This document shows, piece after piece, positions 19,001 through 27,551 of a stretch of DNA of 45,824 bases. The DNA comes from Bacteroidota bacterium (GTDB lineage Bacteria; Bacteroidota; Bacteroidia; Chitinophagales; LD1): the NCBI GenBank assembly GCA_026391075.1, contig JAPLES010000067.1, positions 1 to 45,824 on the forward strand, given 5' to 3'. The position numbers and the translations under genes were made by a program. Numbering within the stretch: position 1 is the first letter of the stretch; each line of letters begins with the position of its first letter. Under the pieces are notes generated by a model, which searched no databases, was not told the DNA's origin, and saw only the letters and a list, made by a program, of their open reading frames with translations.

Positions 19001-19178
19001 ATAAGCCTTCTAACGCTTCAATGATTCGCGTTTTCATTTCAGCCGCGGCTTTATTCGTGAACGTAATAGCTAGAATATGCCTGAACTGCAAAGGAGATTT
19101 AAGCGCCAATCGCAAATATTCTTTTACAAGGGTGTATGTTTTTCCCGAACCGGCTGAAGCTTTATAAATACGAAGCAT
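16047..19178 (-). CDS. addA: AddA-like UvrD-family helicase-nuclease
   Basis: This is the SF1A helicase and nuclease subunit of an AddAB complex (1043 residues). Motif I is at the N terminus (ASAGSGKTYTLVKEYLRLAL, Lys13), followed by AITFTNKAAAEMKTRI, the Walker B/motif II segment ILIDEFQDTSVIQW, VVGDGKQAIYRFRGG, and motif V/VI features (MTIHKSKGLEFPIVIL, LLYVATTRAEDALYIL). The C-terminal part carries NLLHEALKRI and VLDYKSG, the PD-(D/E)XK nuclease core. It overlaps addB by 4 bp. Both subunits keep nuclease motifs, which fits AddAB better than RecBCD. No recD or recC is nearby. Confidence 0.9.
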   Translation of the reverse strand: MLRIYKASAGSGKTYTLVKEYLRLALKSPLQFRHILAITFTNKAAAEMKTRIIEALEGLSKNEIKYKSLNKELGELTGKSENELKSDASNILRNMLHNYADISVCTIDSFVHRIVRSFAYDLHLPMNFEIEMDSKELLNEAIQLLLDRLNETDQQVTQAVLEFAESKIEDGKSWNVEKEISKLGKQLFVDKAQSKIQQLSFVSFDDLREVHNSLYAFKISFEQQVFAEGKKAFDFIVTNGLTAKDFHYGNTGLFGFFKAYAESEFPPKILGNSYVNATINEDKWSKTSSITETQKAQLNVHYNNIAQLWNKQGKDYFLADLLLKNFYSFILLTDLKKLMDEVKTENNILHISDFQHKVFEIVKEQDAPIIYERIGDRYDNILIDEFQDTSVIQWRNLLPLIENSQFKSEDSLVVGDGKQAIYRFRGGEVEQFSVLPKVYGSDGDEILKGREVAINNYGAGVITLENNFRSRKEIVDFNNLLYKELLELPELKNKNIYADYFQKQGRKDDGGFVSIEFLKEEEAELSLNDVRALRVEEIVNDVLQRGYHYKEVAVLTRSNKNASFIASYLVSKGIKVVSPESLLIHHSPKVHFLLAILSYLNRKDNHISRAEILHFAFLLLNKELHLETIDLKTSALEFEEYVRKQTGLEFNSNELVTGRLSDLLYQLIQIFQLENDDPFVQFFLDEVLLFASRYGNSIDDFLNWWEKVKDKKSIIYPDSMDAVRIMTIHKSKGLEFPIVILADASEKQKPGEDSFWIDLNKNWLPQLPIGLLPNTKDVLETEFALLYEKEIEKTFLDLLNLLYVATTRAEDALYILSKEEDKEPISNNSVTAILISFLKSTGLWEGYRNYNFGDEEFVKIFGNGNNTSLASFEKGKTNSKNLLASNIKIRMRADLLWNDKSKEKINEGNLLHEALKRIQKTGDEETVLRSLLAEGVIEENEVQHLSDQLHSVLQHADLKKYFDGTSTVLNERQLLKKNEKIRIPDRVILFEDGATVLDYKSGNERPEYQQQLRDYAQWLEEAGIKVKEKILFYTQSQKAVVVK

Positions 19179-19185
19179 AAACGCA

Positions 19186-19215
19186 AAATAAGAATTACGA
19201 AATACGAATTATAAA
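19186..19215. repeat. AT-rich word repeat before addA
   Basis: Variants of the word ACGAATTA recur (AGAATTACGAAATACGAATT). The 290-bp gap 19179-19468 otherwise holds no gene; a bulged hairpin at 19412-19440 (GTAGAAG/CTTCTAC) lies nearer the response-regulator gene, without a T tract. Confidence 0.35.
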
Positions 19216-19468
19216 ATGTAGTGCAAGAGTAATGCGACAGAACGCAATGTATGTGCGCGATGATTATTTTTTTTGAATCGGTTCTAAAATGAAGAACTCT
19301 GATTTCAAATTCGCTCCACTCATAAGGAAGAAATGTTTGCTTTATTAGTCATTAGGTTTTCAACGCTAAAACTAATTGCAATCCATCTTAAATTTAGTAC
19401 GCAACTAATTCTGTAGAAGTATGCTCATGCGCATCTTCTACATGAAACTGAACTGGCTGGGGAAAGAA

Positions 19469-20170
19469 TTAAGTGGTTTGATTTTTCAAGATCATCTTGA
19501 AACCTGTACCGTGTATGTTGAGCACCTCAACATTGGTATCGTCTTTCAAATATTTACGAAGTTTGGCTATGTAAACATCCATGCTTCGTCCGGCAAAGTA
19601 AGAATCAGTACCCCAAACCGCATTGAGCGCTACTTCGCGCTCCAAAATGCGACCGCTATAAACAGCCAGCATTTTAAGCAATTCAGATTCTTTGGTAGTA
19701 AGTTTAGTTTCTTTAGTTCCTATTTTTAAAACGCGAAGGGTGTTATCAAAATCAAATTTTCCAATTACAAATTGGTTTTGTGAACTGTCTTCAGTTTTTG
19801 GTAGGCGCTTAAAAATATTTTCCATGCGCAAGCACAACTCATCTACACTAAAAGGTTTGGTGACATAATCATCGGCACCTAGTTTCAAGCCTTCAATGGT
19901 ATCTTCTTTCATAGCTTTTGCAGTAAGAAATATTAGTGGAAGGGTCGCATTCATTCTACGTATGTCTTTGGCTAAAGTAAATCCATCTTTCTTTGGCATC
20001 ATCACATCAAGCAAACACAAATCGTATTTGTTCGCTTTAAATTCCTGAAAGCCTTCTTCGCCATTTCGCTTTAAAACTACTTCGTAATTTTTTTCTTCAA
20101 GGGCATCTTGCAAAATGCTTCCAAGATTAATATCGTCTTCTACTAAAAGAATTTTCTTTTTGGTTGCCAT
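19469..20170 (-). CDS. OmpR-family response regulator
   Basis: The 233-residue protein has a receiver domain (ILLVEDDINLG, phosphoacceptor Asp55 in CLLDVMMPKKDGF, switch Thr in PLIFLTAKA, conserved Lys in YVTKPFSVDEL). A winged-helix DNA-binding domain follows (TTKESELLKMLAVYSG, AVWGTDSYFAGRSMDVYIAKLRKYL, VLNIHGTGFKMI). It follows the histidine kinase gene by 71 bp on the same strand and is its likely partner. The pair resembles RprX/RprY of Bacteroides. The regulated genes are not indicated here. Confidence 0.93.
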   Translation of the reverse strand: MATKKKILLVEDDINLGSILQDALEEKNYEVVLKRNGEEGFQEFKANKYDLCLLDVMMPKKDGFTLAKDIRRMNATLPLIFLTAKAMKEDTIEGLKLGADDYVTKPFSVDELCLRMENIFKRLPKTEDSSQNQFVIGKFDFDNTLRVLKIGTKETKLTTKESELLKMLAVYSGRILEREVALNAVWGTDSYFAGRSMDVYIAKLRKYLKDDTNVEVLNIHGTGFKMILKNQTT

Positions 20171-20241
20171 GGCGTAAATATTTTGGTTAAGAGTTTAACA
20201 CTACAAAACTATTCTTGTTTAAATTGGCTTATGCCGGCTTA

Positions 20242-21831
20242 TCATTTATTAACAGAACTAAAAGGAATAAGTAAATCGAAGCGACAGCCTTTTCCTGTTT
20301 CACTTTCTACACGAATATCGCCACCGTGTGCACCCATTATTACCTGCACATAACTCAACCCTAGACCAAACCCTTTTACATTGTGAATGTTTCCCGTAGG
20401 AACTCGGTAAAATTTTTCGAAAACTTTCTTTTGGTTTTCTTTTGAAATGCCTATACCATCATCTTGAATACTAACAATAACACCTCTCGCGTTATTTTTT
20501 GTGCTGACTATAATTTTTAAAGCTTCTTCTTTTTTGTACTTGATAGCATTATCAAACACATTGTAAAATGCATTGGTCAAATGAAAAACATCGCCTTTTA
20601 CATTTGGATTTGCAGCAGTGAAATTTCGAAGTAATTCACCATTTTCATTTTGAATACGCAAATCAAGTGAGTCGCAAATATCGGTAAGAAGTGTGTGCAG
20701 GTTTACATCGTCAAGTTTCAGTTTAAATTCTCCCCTATCAAGACGAGCTACCTGTAACACGTTTTCAATGTGACCACTTAATCGTTTATTCTCTTCTTCA
20801 ATCATGGTAGCGTAATTCAGAATTTTCTCTTTGTTGTTTTGCACTTTCTCTGTCTTGAGCATTTGGCTCGCAATTGAAATAGTAGCCACCGGAGTTTTGA
20901 ACTCATGTGTCATGTTGTTGATGAAATCTGTTTTTAAATCATCCAATTTTTTCTGCCGATAAATAACATAGAATGAACCACCAAACGAAGCCAGAATAAT
21001 AAAGATAAAAGAGCCGGTGGCTGAAAGCATCAACCACATAGATTGGAAAATGTAATTCTGTTTCTGCGGAAAATTGACCACCAAAAAGCCTGAATTTTCA
21101 TACAAGTCATTAGGGAAAAGTGGGATAGAATAAAAGTTAGTGGTTTGGGCTTCTTCTTTTGTAATGGAAATATTTCCTAACAACATGCCACTCGACCAAT
21201 TATCAAAAACGGCATAATGATAGGGTGTGCTAATGCCTTCTTTATGCAATTCTTCATTGAGCAGTTTCTCAATCATTTCTTTCGAAAGTCGATTGCTCAG
21301 GCATTTGTCATCGAGCATAAACTGCATGGCTAAGTCTTGAAACAAGCGGTTGTATTTTGAAAACTGCATTTCAATAATGTGGCGTTCACGGTTCAAGTCA
21401 TTGTGAGCCATATCACCATCATTTTTTATTTCGTGCATTTTTTCTGCCTTCTCTTTCAGGTAAGTAATGCTTCCCATAAATTTTGAAACAAAGCCAGCAC
21501 TAGTGTCACTAAAACCAAATTTCATGGCATGTTGACCTATGGAATCAACCAAAGTAAATTTAGGAGAGTAAGTTTTAATAGTTTGAACAGTGTCGTACAT
21601 CTTGTTCATGTTTCTTCCAAAATCATTCAATCCGGAAGTTTCAAAATAGTTGACCGCTTCATCGCGCTCTAACTGATGCGCGGTATTGCTTAAAGCAAGG
21701 TATACCCCTTGGTCAAATTTTTCTTCGCGAACCGCGTAGCTTTGTTTAATCCATTTCCACTGAATGTAAATGAGACCGGTAAGTGCAATAGAAATTGCAA
21801 TGATGATAATGTTGACGAGGCGTTTATTCAC
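20242..21831 (-). CDS. membrane sensor histidine kinase
   Basis: The 529-residue kinase has a first membrane helix at about 7-24 (IIIIAISIALTGLIYIQW), a periplasmic domain of about 240 residues, and a second helix near 265-290 (FIFIILASFGGSFYVIYR). These are followed by the HisKA H-box (MTHEFKTPVATIS) and a complete ATP-binding domain (NAFYNVFDNAIKY, DDGIGIS, KGFGLGLSYV). The periplasmic part has no domain I can name. The start is GTG at 21831. The response regulator follows directly. Confidence 0.92.
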   Translation of the reverse strand: MNKRLVNIIIIAISIALTGLIYIQWKWIKQSYAVREEKFDQGVYLALSNTAHQLERDEAVNYFETSGLNDFGRNMNKMYDTVQTIKTYSPKFTLVDSIGQHAMKFGFSDTSAGFVSKFMGSITYLKEKAEKMHEIKNDGDMAHNDLNRERHIIEMQFSKYNRLFQDLAMQFMLDDKCLSNRLSKEMIEKLLNEELHKEGISTPYHYAVFDNWSSGMLLGNISITKEEAQTTNFYSIPLFPNDLYENSGFLVVNFPQKQNYIFQSMWLMLSATGSFIFIILASFGGSFYVIYRQKKLDDLKTDFINNMTHEFKTPVATISIASQMLKTEKVQNNKEKILNYATMIEEENKRLSGHIENVLQVARLDRGEFKLKLDDVNLHTLLTDICDSLDLRIQNENGELLRNFTAANPNVKGDVFHLTNAFYNVFDNAIKYKKEEALKIIVSTKNNARGVIVSIQDDGIGISKENQKKVFEKFYRVPTGNIHNVKGFGLGLSYVQVIMGAHGGDIRVESETGKGCRFDLLIPFSSVNK

Positions 21832-21835
21832 GCCA

Positions 21836-21843
21836 CAAAGATA
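21836..21843 (-). promoter_or_regulatory. possible -7 box just before the kinase gene
   Basis: TATCTTTG fits TAnnTTTG but lies only 4 bp before the GTG start, implying an almost leaderless transcript or a chance match. No TTG is found at the expected spacing. Confidence 0.25.
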
Positions 21844-21933
21844 TTTTTAGCGCGTAAAGGTGGGCTATTTGCTTAACGTATTTTAAGCGCAGCAATGGCG
21901 ATATTCTTTTTAGAAGATACGAGTAGTTATGAC

Positions 21934-23142
21934 TTAGATGCGTTCAATAATTGTAGCTACACCCATTCCTCCTCCTACACAAAGTGTAATTAGTCCCGTT
22001 GATTTATTTGTTCTTTCTAATTCATCAAGCACAGTGCTGATAAGAATTGAACCTGTAGCACCCAGTGGATGCCCCATAGCAATAGCGCCTCCGTTTACAT
22101 TTAATGAGCTATCAGCAATATTCATTTCGCGTTGAAATTTTAAAACGGCACTTGCAAAGGCTTCATTCATTTCCCACAAATCAATATCACTGGTTTTCAT
22201 ACCAGCCACCTTCAATGCTTTTCTTGCACTTAGTGCTGGACCAGTAAGCATAATGGTTGGTTCATCGGAAGTAACTGCGGCACTTATAATTCGAGCACGC
22301 GGTTTCAAACCCATTTTATCTCCTGCTTCATTTGAACCTACAAGCGTAAGCGCAGCTCCATCTACAATGCCCGATGAATTACCCGGAGTGTGTACGTGAT
22401 TGATTTGTTCTACTTCGTAATATTTCAACATAGCCACCGCATCAAAACCAAATTCACCAGGCATTGAAAAAGAAGGAGAAAGTTTTGCCATAGCCTCCAT
22501 CGATGCATCTTCGCGAATGGTTTCATCGTAGTCAAGAATATTTATTCCGCTTTGGTCGGTTACAGGAATAACCGATTTATTGAAGTAACCGTTTTTACGT
22601 GCATGTGCAGCTTTACGATGCGAAGCGAGGGCGTAATTGTCGACCGTTTCGCGGGTAAAGCCTTCGAGCGTTGCAATTAAATCGGCACTTATTCCTTGCG
22701 GAATAAAACCCAAAGCAGAATTTACAGCTGGGTCAAGATACCATGCCCCGCCATCGCTTCCCATTGGAATACGACTCATGCTTTCCACTCCCCCCGCTAC
22801 TACTAGTTCTTCCCATCCGCTGCGAATTTTCATAGCTGCAAGGTTTACTGCTTCTAAACCCGAAGAACAAAAACGATTGATTTGCATACCTCCAGATGAT
22901 AAACTCCAACCGGCATACATACTCGCAATTTTCGCAATGTCGCCTCCTTGTTCTCCAATAGGAGTTACACAACCTAACACTACATCGTCAACCAGCGAGG
23001 TATCGAAATTTTTATTGCGTTTTTGCATGGCGCGAAAAAGCACCGCCAATAAATCAATAGCTTTTACCTCGTAAAGTGAACCTGATTTTTTTCCTCTGCC
23101 GCGGGGAGTGCGAATAGAATCGTAAATAAAAGCGTCACGCAT
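21934..23142 (-). CDS. acetyl-CoA C-acyltransferase (thiolase)
   Basis: The 402-residue thiolase shows the nucleophilic Cys92 ([12 protein letters not shown]), the catalytic His in [15 protein letters not shown], and the second active cysteine in LCVGGGMG. The enzyme cleaves or condenses 3-ketoacyl-CoA. It could serve beta-oxidation or acetoacetyl-CoA formation; sequence alone does not separate these. No fadB-type partner is adjacent: the gene stands alone between the two-component system and the frameshifted coiled-coil gene. Confidence 0.93.
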   Translation of the reverse strand: MRDAFIYDSIRTPRGRGKKSGSLYEVKAIDLLAVLFRAMQKRNKNFDTSLVDDVVLGCVTPIGEQGGDIAKIASMYAGWSLSSGGMQINRFCSSGLEAVNLAAMKIRSGWEELVVAGGVESMSRIPMGSDGGAWYLDPAVNSALGFIPQGISADLIATLEGFTRETVDNYALASHRKAAHARKNGYFNKSVIPVTDQSGINILDYDETIREDASMEAMAKLSPSFSMPGEFGFDAVAMLKYYEVEQINHVHTPGNSSGIVDGAALTLVGSNEAGDKMGLKPRARIISAAVTSDEPTIMLTGPALSARKALKVAGMKTSDIDLWEMNEAFASAVLKFQREMNIADSSLNVNGGAIAMGHPLGATGSILISTVLDELERTNKSTGLITLCVGGGMGVATIIERI

Positions 23143-23168
23143 AATTTTGTTTTAGTTTGAATGAACAA

Positions 23169-23176
23169 CAAACATA
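23169..23176 (-). promoter_or_regulatory. possible -7 box for the thiolase gene
   Basis: TATGTTTG (minus strand) fits TAnnTTTG, 26 bp before the ATG. The -33 TTG is not at standard spacing. Confidence 0.35.
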
Positions 23177-23197
23177 AACTTGAAGTTCACAAATAAA

Positions 23198-23225
23198 AAA
23201 GGTGCGAAAATATTTCCGCACCTTT
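23198..23225 (-). terminator. terminator of the coiled-coil gene
   Basis: AAAGGTGCG and CGCACCTTT (23198-23206 and 23217-23225) form a 9-bp stem. On the minus strand it is followed by a run of T. It lies just after the stop at 23248. Confidence 0.8.
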
Positions 23226-23247
23226 CTTTATAACAATTTCCTTTTTC

Positions 23248-24154
23248 TTATTTCAATTCTACCTGTCCCTGACCAATAATGTAACCGCTTTGATAAACTT
23301 CAACTTTGTAAATTCCTGCATCTTTTACATTCTGACTCCAGTAAACAACCACCTTTTTGTTGGTTTGGCTCCAGTCAAAATCAGCTTTTTTGGTGTATTG
23401 AACGTTTTCGCCATTATCAGCTAATTTCAACGTTCCGGAACCTTGATCAGCAACAGAAATAGTTTCGCCTTTAGGATTGATAATGCGCACAAACAAACTA
23501 ATGTTACCCGCCTCTAACACCTTATTATCACCTGTTTCAAAAGTTACACGCAAACTTTCGGTTCTCTTGATTCTCTTCTCGGTAACTTCTTTGCCATTTT
23601 TCTTTTTTGAAATAGCCTCCACTGCAATGTTTTTCAATTGAAGTAAAGAACCGAGTTCAACTTTTTTGCTAAGCCCTTTGTTTTGCTCACTTAACTGCGA
23701 AGTAGTTTGTTTTTCACTACTAAGGTCGGTCGAGAGCTGTTGGTTTTGCGAAGTTAGTACTTGCTTATCCTGAACCAATTGGTCAATTTGTTTCTTCATT
23801 TCAGCAATTGAAGTTTCGAATTGAGCAATCATTTCTTTAGCTTTAGCTAATTCATTACTGGTCATTTTGCCTTTGGCAAATAAACCCGAGATAGTCTTTT
23901 TCTGTTTATCGATTTCAGCTTGTTGACCTACGATTATTCTTTCCTTTGTATGATTCCAATTCCATCTTCTTCGCATCAAGCGTATCGGTTAGGTTTTTGA
24001 AATCGTTTTCGAGAGCAATTTTTTGCTCACTTAAATCCTTTTTAGCCTTGTTTTCAGAATAAAGAAGATAGAGAGCTACTCCGTTAATTAATAGCAAGAG
24101 CGTAATGATGGCAACATATACTTTTTTGTTTCCTCCGCCTTGGTTGTTTTCCAT
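23248..24154 (-). pseudogene. membrane-anchored coiled-coil protein, frameshifted
   Basis: Two overlapping frames belong to one gene. The first (from ATG 24154) encodes a membrane helix (VYVAIITLLLLINGVALYLL) and the start of a coiled coil, ending DAKKMELESYKGK before an out-of-frame tail. The second continues from about 23940 (IIVGQQAEIDKQKKT) with a long Gln/Lys/Glu coiled coil and a C-terminal beta domain (ISLFVRIINPKGETI, KVVVYWSQNVKDAGIYKVEV). Dropping one A in TACAAAGG near 23950 joins them as ESYKERIIVGQQ. The architecture suggests an inner-membrane protein with a periplasmic rod and beta tip. It has a consensus promoter and a terminator. I recall similar unnamed proteins in Bacteroidota; function unknown. 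The shift could be an error, a mutation or programmed. Confidence 0.7.
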
Positions 24155-24201
24155 TGTTTTATTTTTTGGTTGATTAAATGTAACGCAAAACTAAACTTCG
24201 C

Positions 24202-24231
24202 CAAATTTATTTCAAGGTCAATTATAGACAA
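24202..24231 (-). promoter_or_regulatory. Bacteroidota-type promoter for the coiled-coil gene
   Basis: On the minus strand TTG (24231-24229), a 19-bp spacer and TAAATTTG (24209-24202) match the consensus exactly, 47 bp before the ATG. Confidence 0.8.
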
Positions 24232-24299
24232 TGATTTAGTAAAGTAGGTGAAATACTAAACGATTGTTTTGCCTAAAGGAAAGCGAAGATTCTGCTTTG

Positions 24300-25712
24300 C
24301 TACGAAATTTCACAAGGATATTCGAACAGACATTTCTCCTTGATGATATCGGCAACGGTATCGGGCACCATATCTTCCCAACCAGGTTCGCCTGCCTTAA
24401 TCATTTGTATCACCTTAGGCGAGAAAATTTGCAGCACTGTTTGGTCGTATCCTTCCAAGTCTACCAAGAATTTATTTGCTTTTAAATGTGTGTAAAGATG
24501 GATAAGCGATTCGCTAACTTTTAAATTTTCGGTGGTAATTACCGGACGGTTTTTATCAGGTTGATAGGGATACACCAACATGCGCGTGTTGCGCTTAAAT
24601 ATTTCACCGAAGTAGTGCAGTAATTCGCCTTCGGCATTCTCATAATTATTTTCGTTGAACAGTTCCACAATATTTAGGATGCCCAAAATAATTCCAATGC
24701 GTTGCGGTTTACATAAATCAAGATAGTTAATCAGCTTGTCATGTTTATGACAATTAGAAATCATTACCGTGTGCCCCAGATTACAAAGAATATCGGCACG
24801 ATCTAAAAAATCTTTGTTTTCAAAATTACCATCGCCTGCTAAGTTGTTCAGCGTTATTTCAGAAAGCACTACTAAATCATCATCGTTAGGAACTTCTTTT
24901 TTGAAATGTTCAAGACCGCATTTCATCATATCCTCATTTACTTTTGTAACCGGTCTGAATCTTCCGCGCAAACACAAAATATTTTTTTTGTAAAGAATAT
25001 CTTTAGGTTGATACACTTCTTTGTTGGCTGAAAAAATAGTGGCATCAGTAAAATTTTTCTTTACCAGTTCAAGAGCAAGCAAGCGATTATCTACGCCATC
25101 AAAATCGGGTCCCTTCAAGCGTATCATATCAATTTCGGCCTGGTCGGTTGAAAGATTATCGAGTAGCGATTCAATAAAATCATCCATTTGATCGTAGTAC
25201 CAATAGCAGGCAAAAAGCAAATTGGTTCCAATGCCACCTATGACCCGTTGCTGCGATAAACTATCGGTTCCCTTCAAACGCACGTGAATAATCACTTCGT
25301 TAGGTTCTGTGTGCGGCTTTAGTTGGTAGCGCACGCCCATCCAACCGTGCGGGTCGTTATCCTTTTTAAAATTGAGGGTGGTGCAAGTATTGGAGAAAGC
25401 AAAAAATTTCTTTTTGTCATACTTTCCATCGTGTAATCGTTCGCGCAATAAATCAAATTCATGATCCAGCATTTTTTTCAAACGCGAATCGCTAACATAT
25501 CTTCCCGAACCTTCGCTTCCGTAAATGGCATCGGAAAAAGTCATGTCGTATGCACTCATCGCTTTGGCCACTGTGCCTGATGCGCCACCAACTTGAAAAA
25601 AATTGCGAACCACTTCCTGACCTGCGCCTATCTCAGCAAAAGTGCCGTAAATAGATTGGTCGAGGTTAATGCGAAGCGCTTTACGTTTTATTGAGAGTAT
25701 TTCACGATCCAT
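24300..25712 (-). CDS. conserved cytoplasmic protein of unknown function
   Basis: The 470-residue product has no signal peptide or membrane helix. Conserved-looking segments are the N-terminal GTFAEIGAGQEVVRNFF and VGGASGTVAKAMSAYD, FFAFSNTCTTLNF, HGWMGVRYQL, then LYKKNILCLRGRFRPVTKVN, DRADILCNLGHTVMISN and a His/Lys-rich part. I recall close relatives across Bacteroidota, and that some are labelled TonB-dependent receptor; the sequence does not support that label, as there is no signal, plug or barrel. The GAGQE and GGASGTVAKAMSAYD segments might form a nucleotide or ligand site, but this is inference. The gene stands alone. Confidence 0.75.
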   Translation of the reverse strand: MDREILSIKRKALRINLDQSIYGTFAEIGAGQEVVRNFFQVGGASGTVAKAMSAYDMTFSDAIYGSEGSGRYVSDSRLKKMLDHEFDLLRERLHDGKYDKKKFFAFSNTCTTLNFKKDNDPHGWMGVRYQLKPHTEPNEVIIHVRLKGTDSLSQQRVIGGIGTNLLFACYWYYDQMDDFIESLLDNLSTDQAEIDMIRLKGPDFDGVDNRLLALELVKKNFTDATIFSANKEVYQPKDILYKKNILCLRGRFRPVTKVNEDMMKCGLEHFKKEVPNDDDLVVLSEITLNNLAGDGNFENKDFLDRADILCNLGHTVMISNCHKHDKLINYLDLCKPQRIGIILGILNIVELFNENNYENAEGELLHYFGEIFKRNTRMLVYPYQPDKNRPVITTENLKVSESLIHLYTHLKANKFLVDLEGYDQTVLQIFSPKVIQMIKAGEPGWEDMVPDTVADIIKEKCLFEYPCEIS

Positions 25713-25736
25713 ACAACGAAATTATAAAAGCAAAAG

Positions 25737-25771
25737 GAATAGTGGAAGAATGGAATGATGGATAGTTGGAA
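25737..25771. repeat. purine-rich word repeat (GGAATGATGGATAGTTGGAA)
   Basis: Variants of the word TGGAA(T/G) recur in the 147-bp divergent gap 25713-25859. It looks like a degenerate tandem repeat. Confidence 0.3.
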
Positions 25772-25859
25772 CTTGTGAGGATGAAGTTGTTTGCATTCCA
25801 ATTTTTCATTCATTGTACGTTGCCAGGAAACGTTTAGTTTTAGCTTCTCAAATTTTACG

Positions 25860-26042
25860 ATGCAAAAATATTGTACGCAATGCGGCACTACTTTCGAATG
25901 TGGAAGCGATTCAGTTACAAAAACATGTTGGTGTAGGGAATTACCGAAGATTACACCTACTGATAGTTCAGATTGTTTGTGTCCAATTTGTCTTTCCGAA
26001 AAAATAAAAAAGATTGAAGTAGAGAAAGGAACATTGACGTAA
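25860..26042 (+). CDS. cysteine-rich CWC family protein
   Basis: The 60-residue product starts at ATG 25860 (MQKYCTQCGTTFECG). It has cysteines in the arrangement C-x2-C, C, CWC, then CLCPIC, the signature of the small cysteine-rich CWC family, which probably binds zinc. Function unknown. The upstream in-frame ATG at 25791 would add a stretch without family features. It is convergent with the BT_3928-type gene and shares the hairpins between them. Confidence 0.8.
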   Translation: MQKYCTQCGTTFECGSDSVTKTCWCRELPKITPTDSSDCLCPICLSEKIKKIEVEKGTLT

Positions 26043-26044
26043 TT

Positions 26045-26103
26045 TTGAAGAATTTATTCTTCAAAACAAAAATGCCTTTACGGAAATTAGTAAAGGCATT
26101 TTT
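26045..26103. terminator. tandem hairpins between convergent genes
   Basis: Two stems follow each other: TTGAAGAA/TTCTTCAA (26045-26064) and AAAAATGCCTTTA/TAAAGGCATTTTT (26068-26080 and 26091-26103). A/T tracts on both sides allow use in both directions. Confidence 0.85.
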
Positions 26104-26123
26104 GTTTTAAGTTCTCTCCTCAC

Positions 26124-27551
26124 CTACTTTTTCGAAAAATAAGTTGTATTCAACTCTTCAAACGTAGGTAAGTGGCGATAGTGCCATTTGTTGATGACAA
26201 CTCCATTCTTGAATAACAACAAGCCCGGATTAGAGCGAATGATTGTTTTCAATGGCGTTTCATCGGCATGATAAAACGGATAAGCAGTTTGATTGCGATG
26301 GCGGAACTCATCCACATGTCCGTCATTAACGGTTACAGCATAGAACTTTAAACCTAGTTTATCGCAACCTGCCGCAATTTGGTTCAGTTGTTTGAAAGCA
26401 TCTTCGTGCGTCTTTTTCAAATTAGGTGAAACGACCATCAATGAATAATCAGCATTTTGCAAAAGAGTGTCGGTAATATCACCGCCTTCTTCGTTTTCAA
26501 TACGCAGGTTTGTAATCTTTGCAGGAATGCCCGGGTCAAGCACTTTGTCTTTGCGTTCAAGCATACTGTCGTAATCAGCATAATCCATTTTGCCTTGCAT
26601 TACGGAATCGTAAGGAAATTCTTTGAATTTTCCTGTTTTATTACTTCGATAAACAAACACCATTTCAATATCTGCAGGTTTCTTTTCCTTTCGTAAATCA
26701 ATAATGTCATTGCCAATAGCATAGGGACGAAAATCAATTACCGGTTCGTTGCCATAAACATTGTATAAGCAGAATATTAATGCAGCGGCTCCGCTGGTGT
26801 AAGCCATAAACTCACGAATCATATCGCCAAACAGCGGACGAACACTTTTTACATTGATTAAAAGCACGAGAATAATCACATCAAGAATTACATCCTTGTA
26901 AAAAGTCTCCCACGGTTTTAGCTTGATGAAATCACCAAAGCAACCGCAGTCGGTTACCTTCATTCCGGTTTCTGCAAATGCGGTAGTAAAGAATGCACCT
27001 GAGAATTTCGTGAGCAGAAAAACAAGTACAGCAGAACCAATCGAAAAGAAAATAAGATTAATGCGCACCGATTGTTTCTTCGGGAAAGTAGCTGATGCAA
27101 ACAGTAACAGTACAACAGCCGATGCAACAAGAAACAGTTTTGTAGTTCCGAAACCCGAAAGGAAAGTATAGCCTGTTAAGAATGTAAAGAACAACGTGAG
27201 CAACCAAATAATGCCTACAGTGAAACGCGGCTTCCAGCCGATGATAAGCATAAGACCAACGAAGAGTTCAAGCGCAATCATGACCACTGCCATAAAGGTT
27301 GACCAGGTAGCGAGGTATTCCCACATTGGGCGGAAACCTTCTCCCGCAAATGCTTCGAAGTATTCGTGCATTTTATAACTGGTGCCAAGCGGGTCAACGG
27401 CTTTTACAAAACCAGAGAAAATAAAAAATGCTCCTATGAAATCTTGTAGGAACGTAATGATGATATTAGGTGGACGCTTTACCAAAAAGCGAATGAGTGC
27501 AAGAGCAAAGGCAGCAGCTGCAACGAGAGCAAAGATGGTGTAAACGGTCAT
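26124..27551 (-). CDS. BT_3928-type DoxX membrane protein with thioredoxin-like tail
   Basis: This 475-residue protein has an N-terminal DoxX/MauE-like part of about 7-8 membrane helices (residues 1-285, with LQDFIGAFFIFSGFVKAVDP). A cysteine pair DCGCFGD sits in the loop after the fifth helix. The soluble C-terminal region (about 300-475) resembles a thioredoxin fold (SLMVVSPNLKKTHEDAF, GLKFYAVTVND, NPGLLLFKNGVV) but has no CxxC, the position being SPNL. The role is unknown; a redox link is inferred from the cysteine pair. It follows the DUF1599 gene by 52 bp on the same strand. In Bacteroides these two genes are, as I recall, followed by tpiA, which is absent here. Confidence 0.85.
   Translation of the reverse strand: MTVYTIFALVAAAAFALALIRFLVKRPPNIIITFLQDFIGAFFIFSGFVKAVDPLGTSYKMHEYFEAFAGEGFRPMWEYLATWSTFMAVVMIALELFVGLMLIIGWKPRFTVGIIWLLTLFFTFLTGYTFLSGFGTTKLFLVASAVVLLLFASATFPKKQSVRINLIFFSIGSAVLVFLLTKFSGAFFTTAFAETGMKVTDCGCFGDFIKLKPWETFYKDVILDVIILVLLINVKSVRPLFGDMIREFMAYTSGAAALIFCLYNVYGNEPVIDFRPYAIGNDIIDLRKEKKPADIEMVFVYRSNKTGKFKEFPYDSVMQGKMDYADYDSMLERKDKVLDPGIPAKITNLRIENEEGGDITDTLLQNADYSLMVVSPNLKKTHEDAFKQLNQIAAGCDKLGLKFYAVTVNDGHVDEFRHRNQTAYPFYHADETPLKTIIRSNPGLLLFKNGVVINKWHYRHLPTFEELNTTYFSKK

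Noticed and set aside
19412-19440. Bulged hairpin GTAGAAG/CTTCTAC near the response-regulator gene as a terminator
   Set aside because: There is no T tract on the coding strand after the stem, so I could not support the call.
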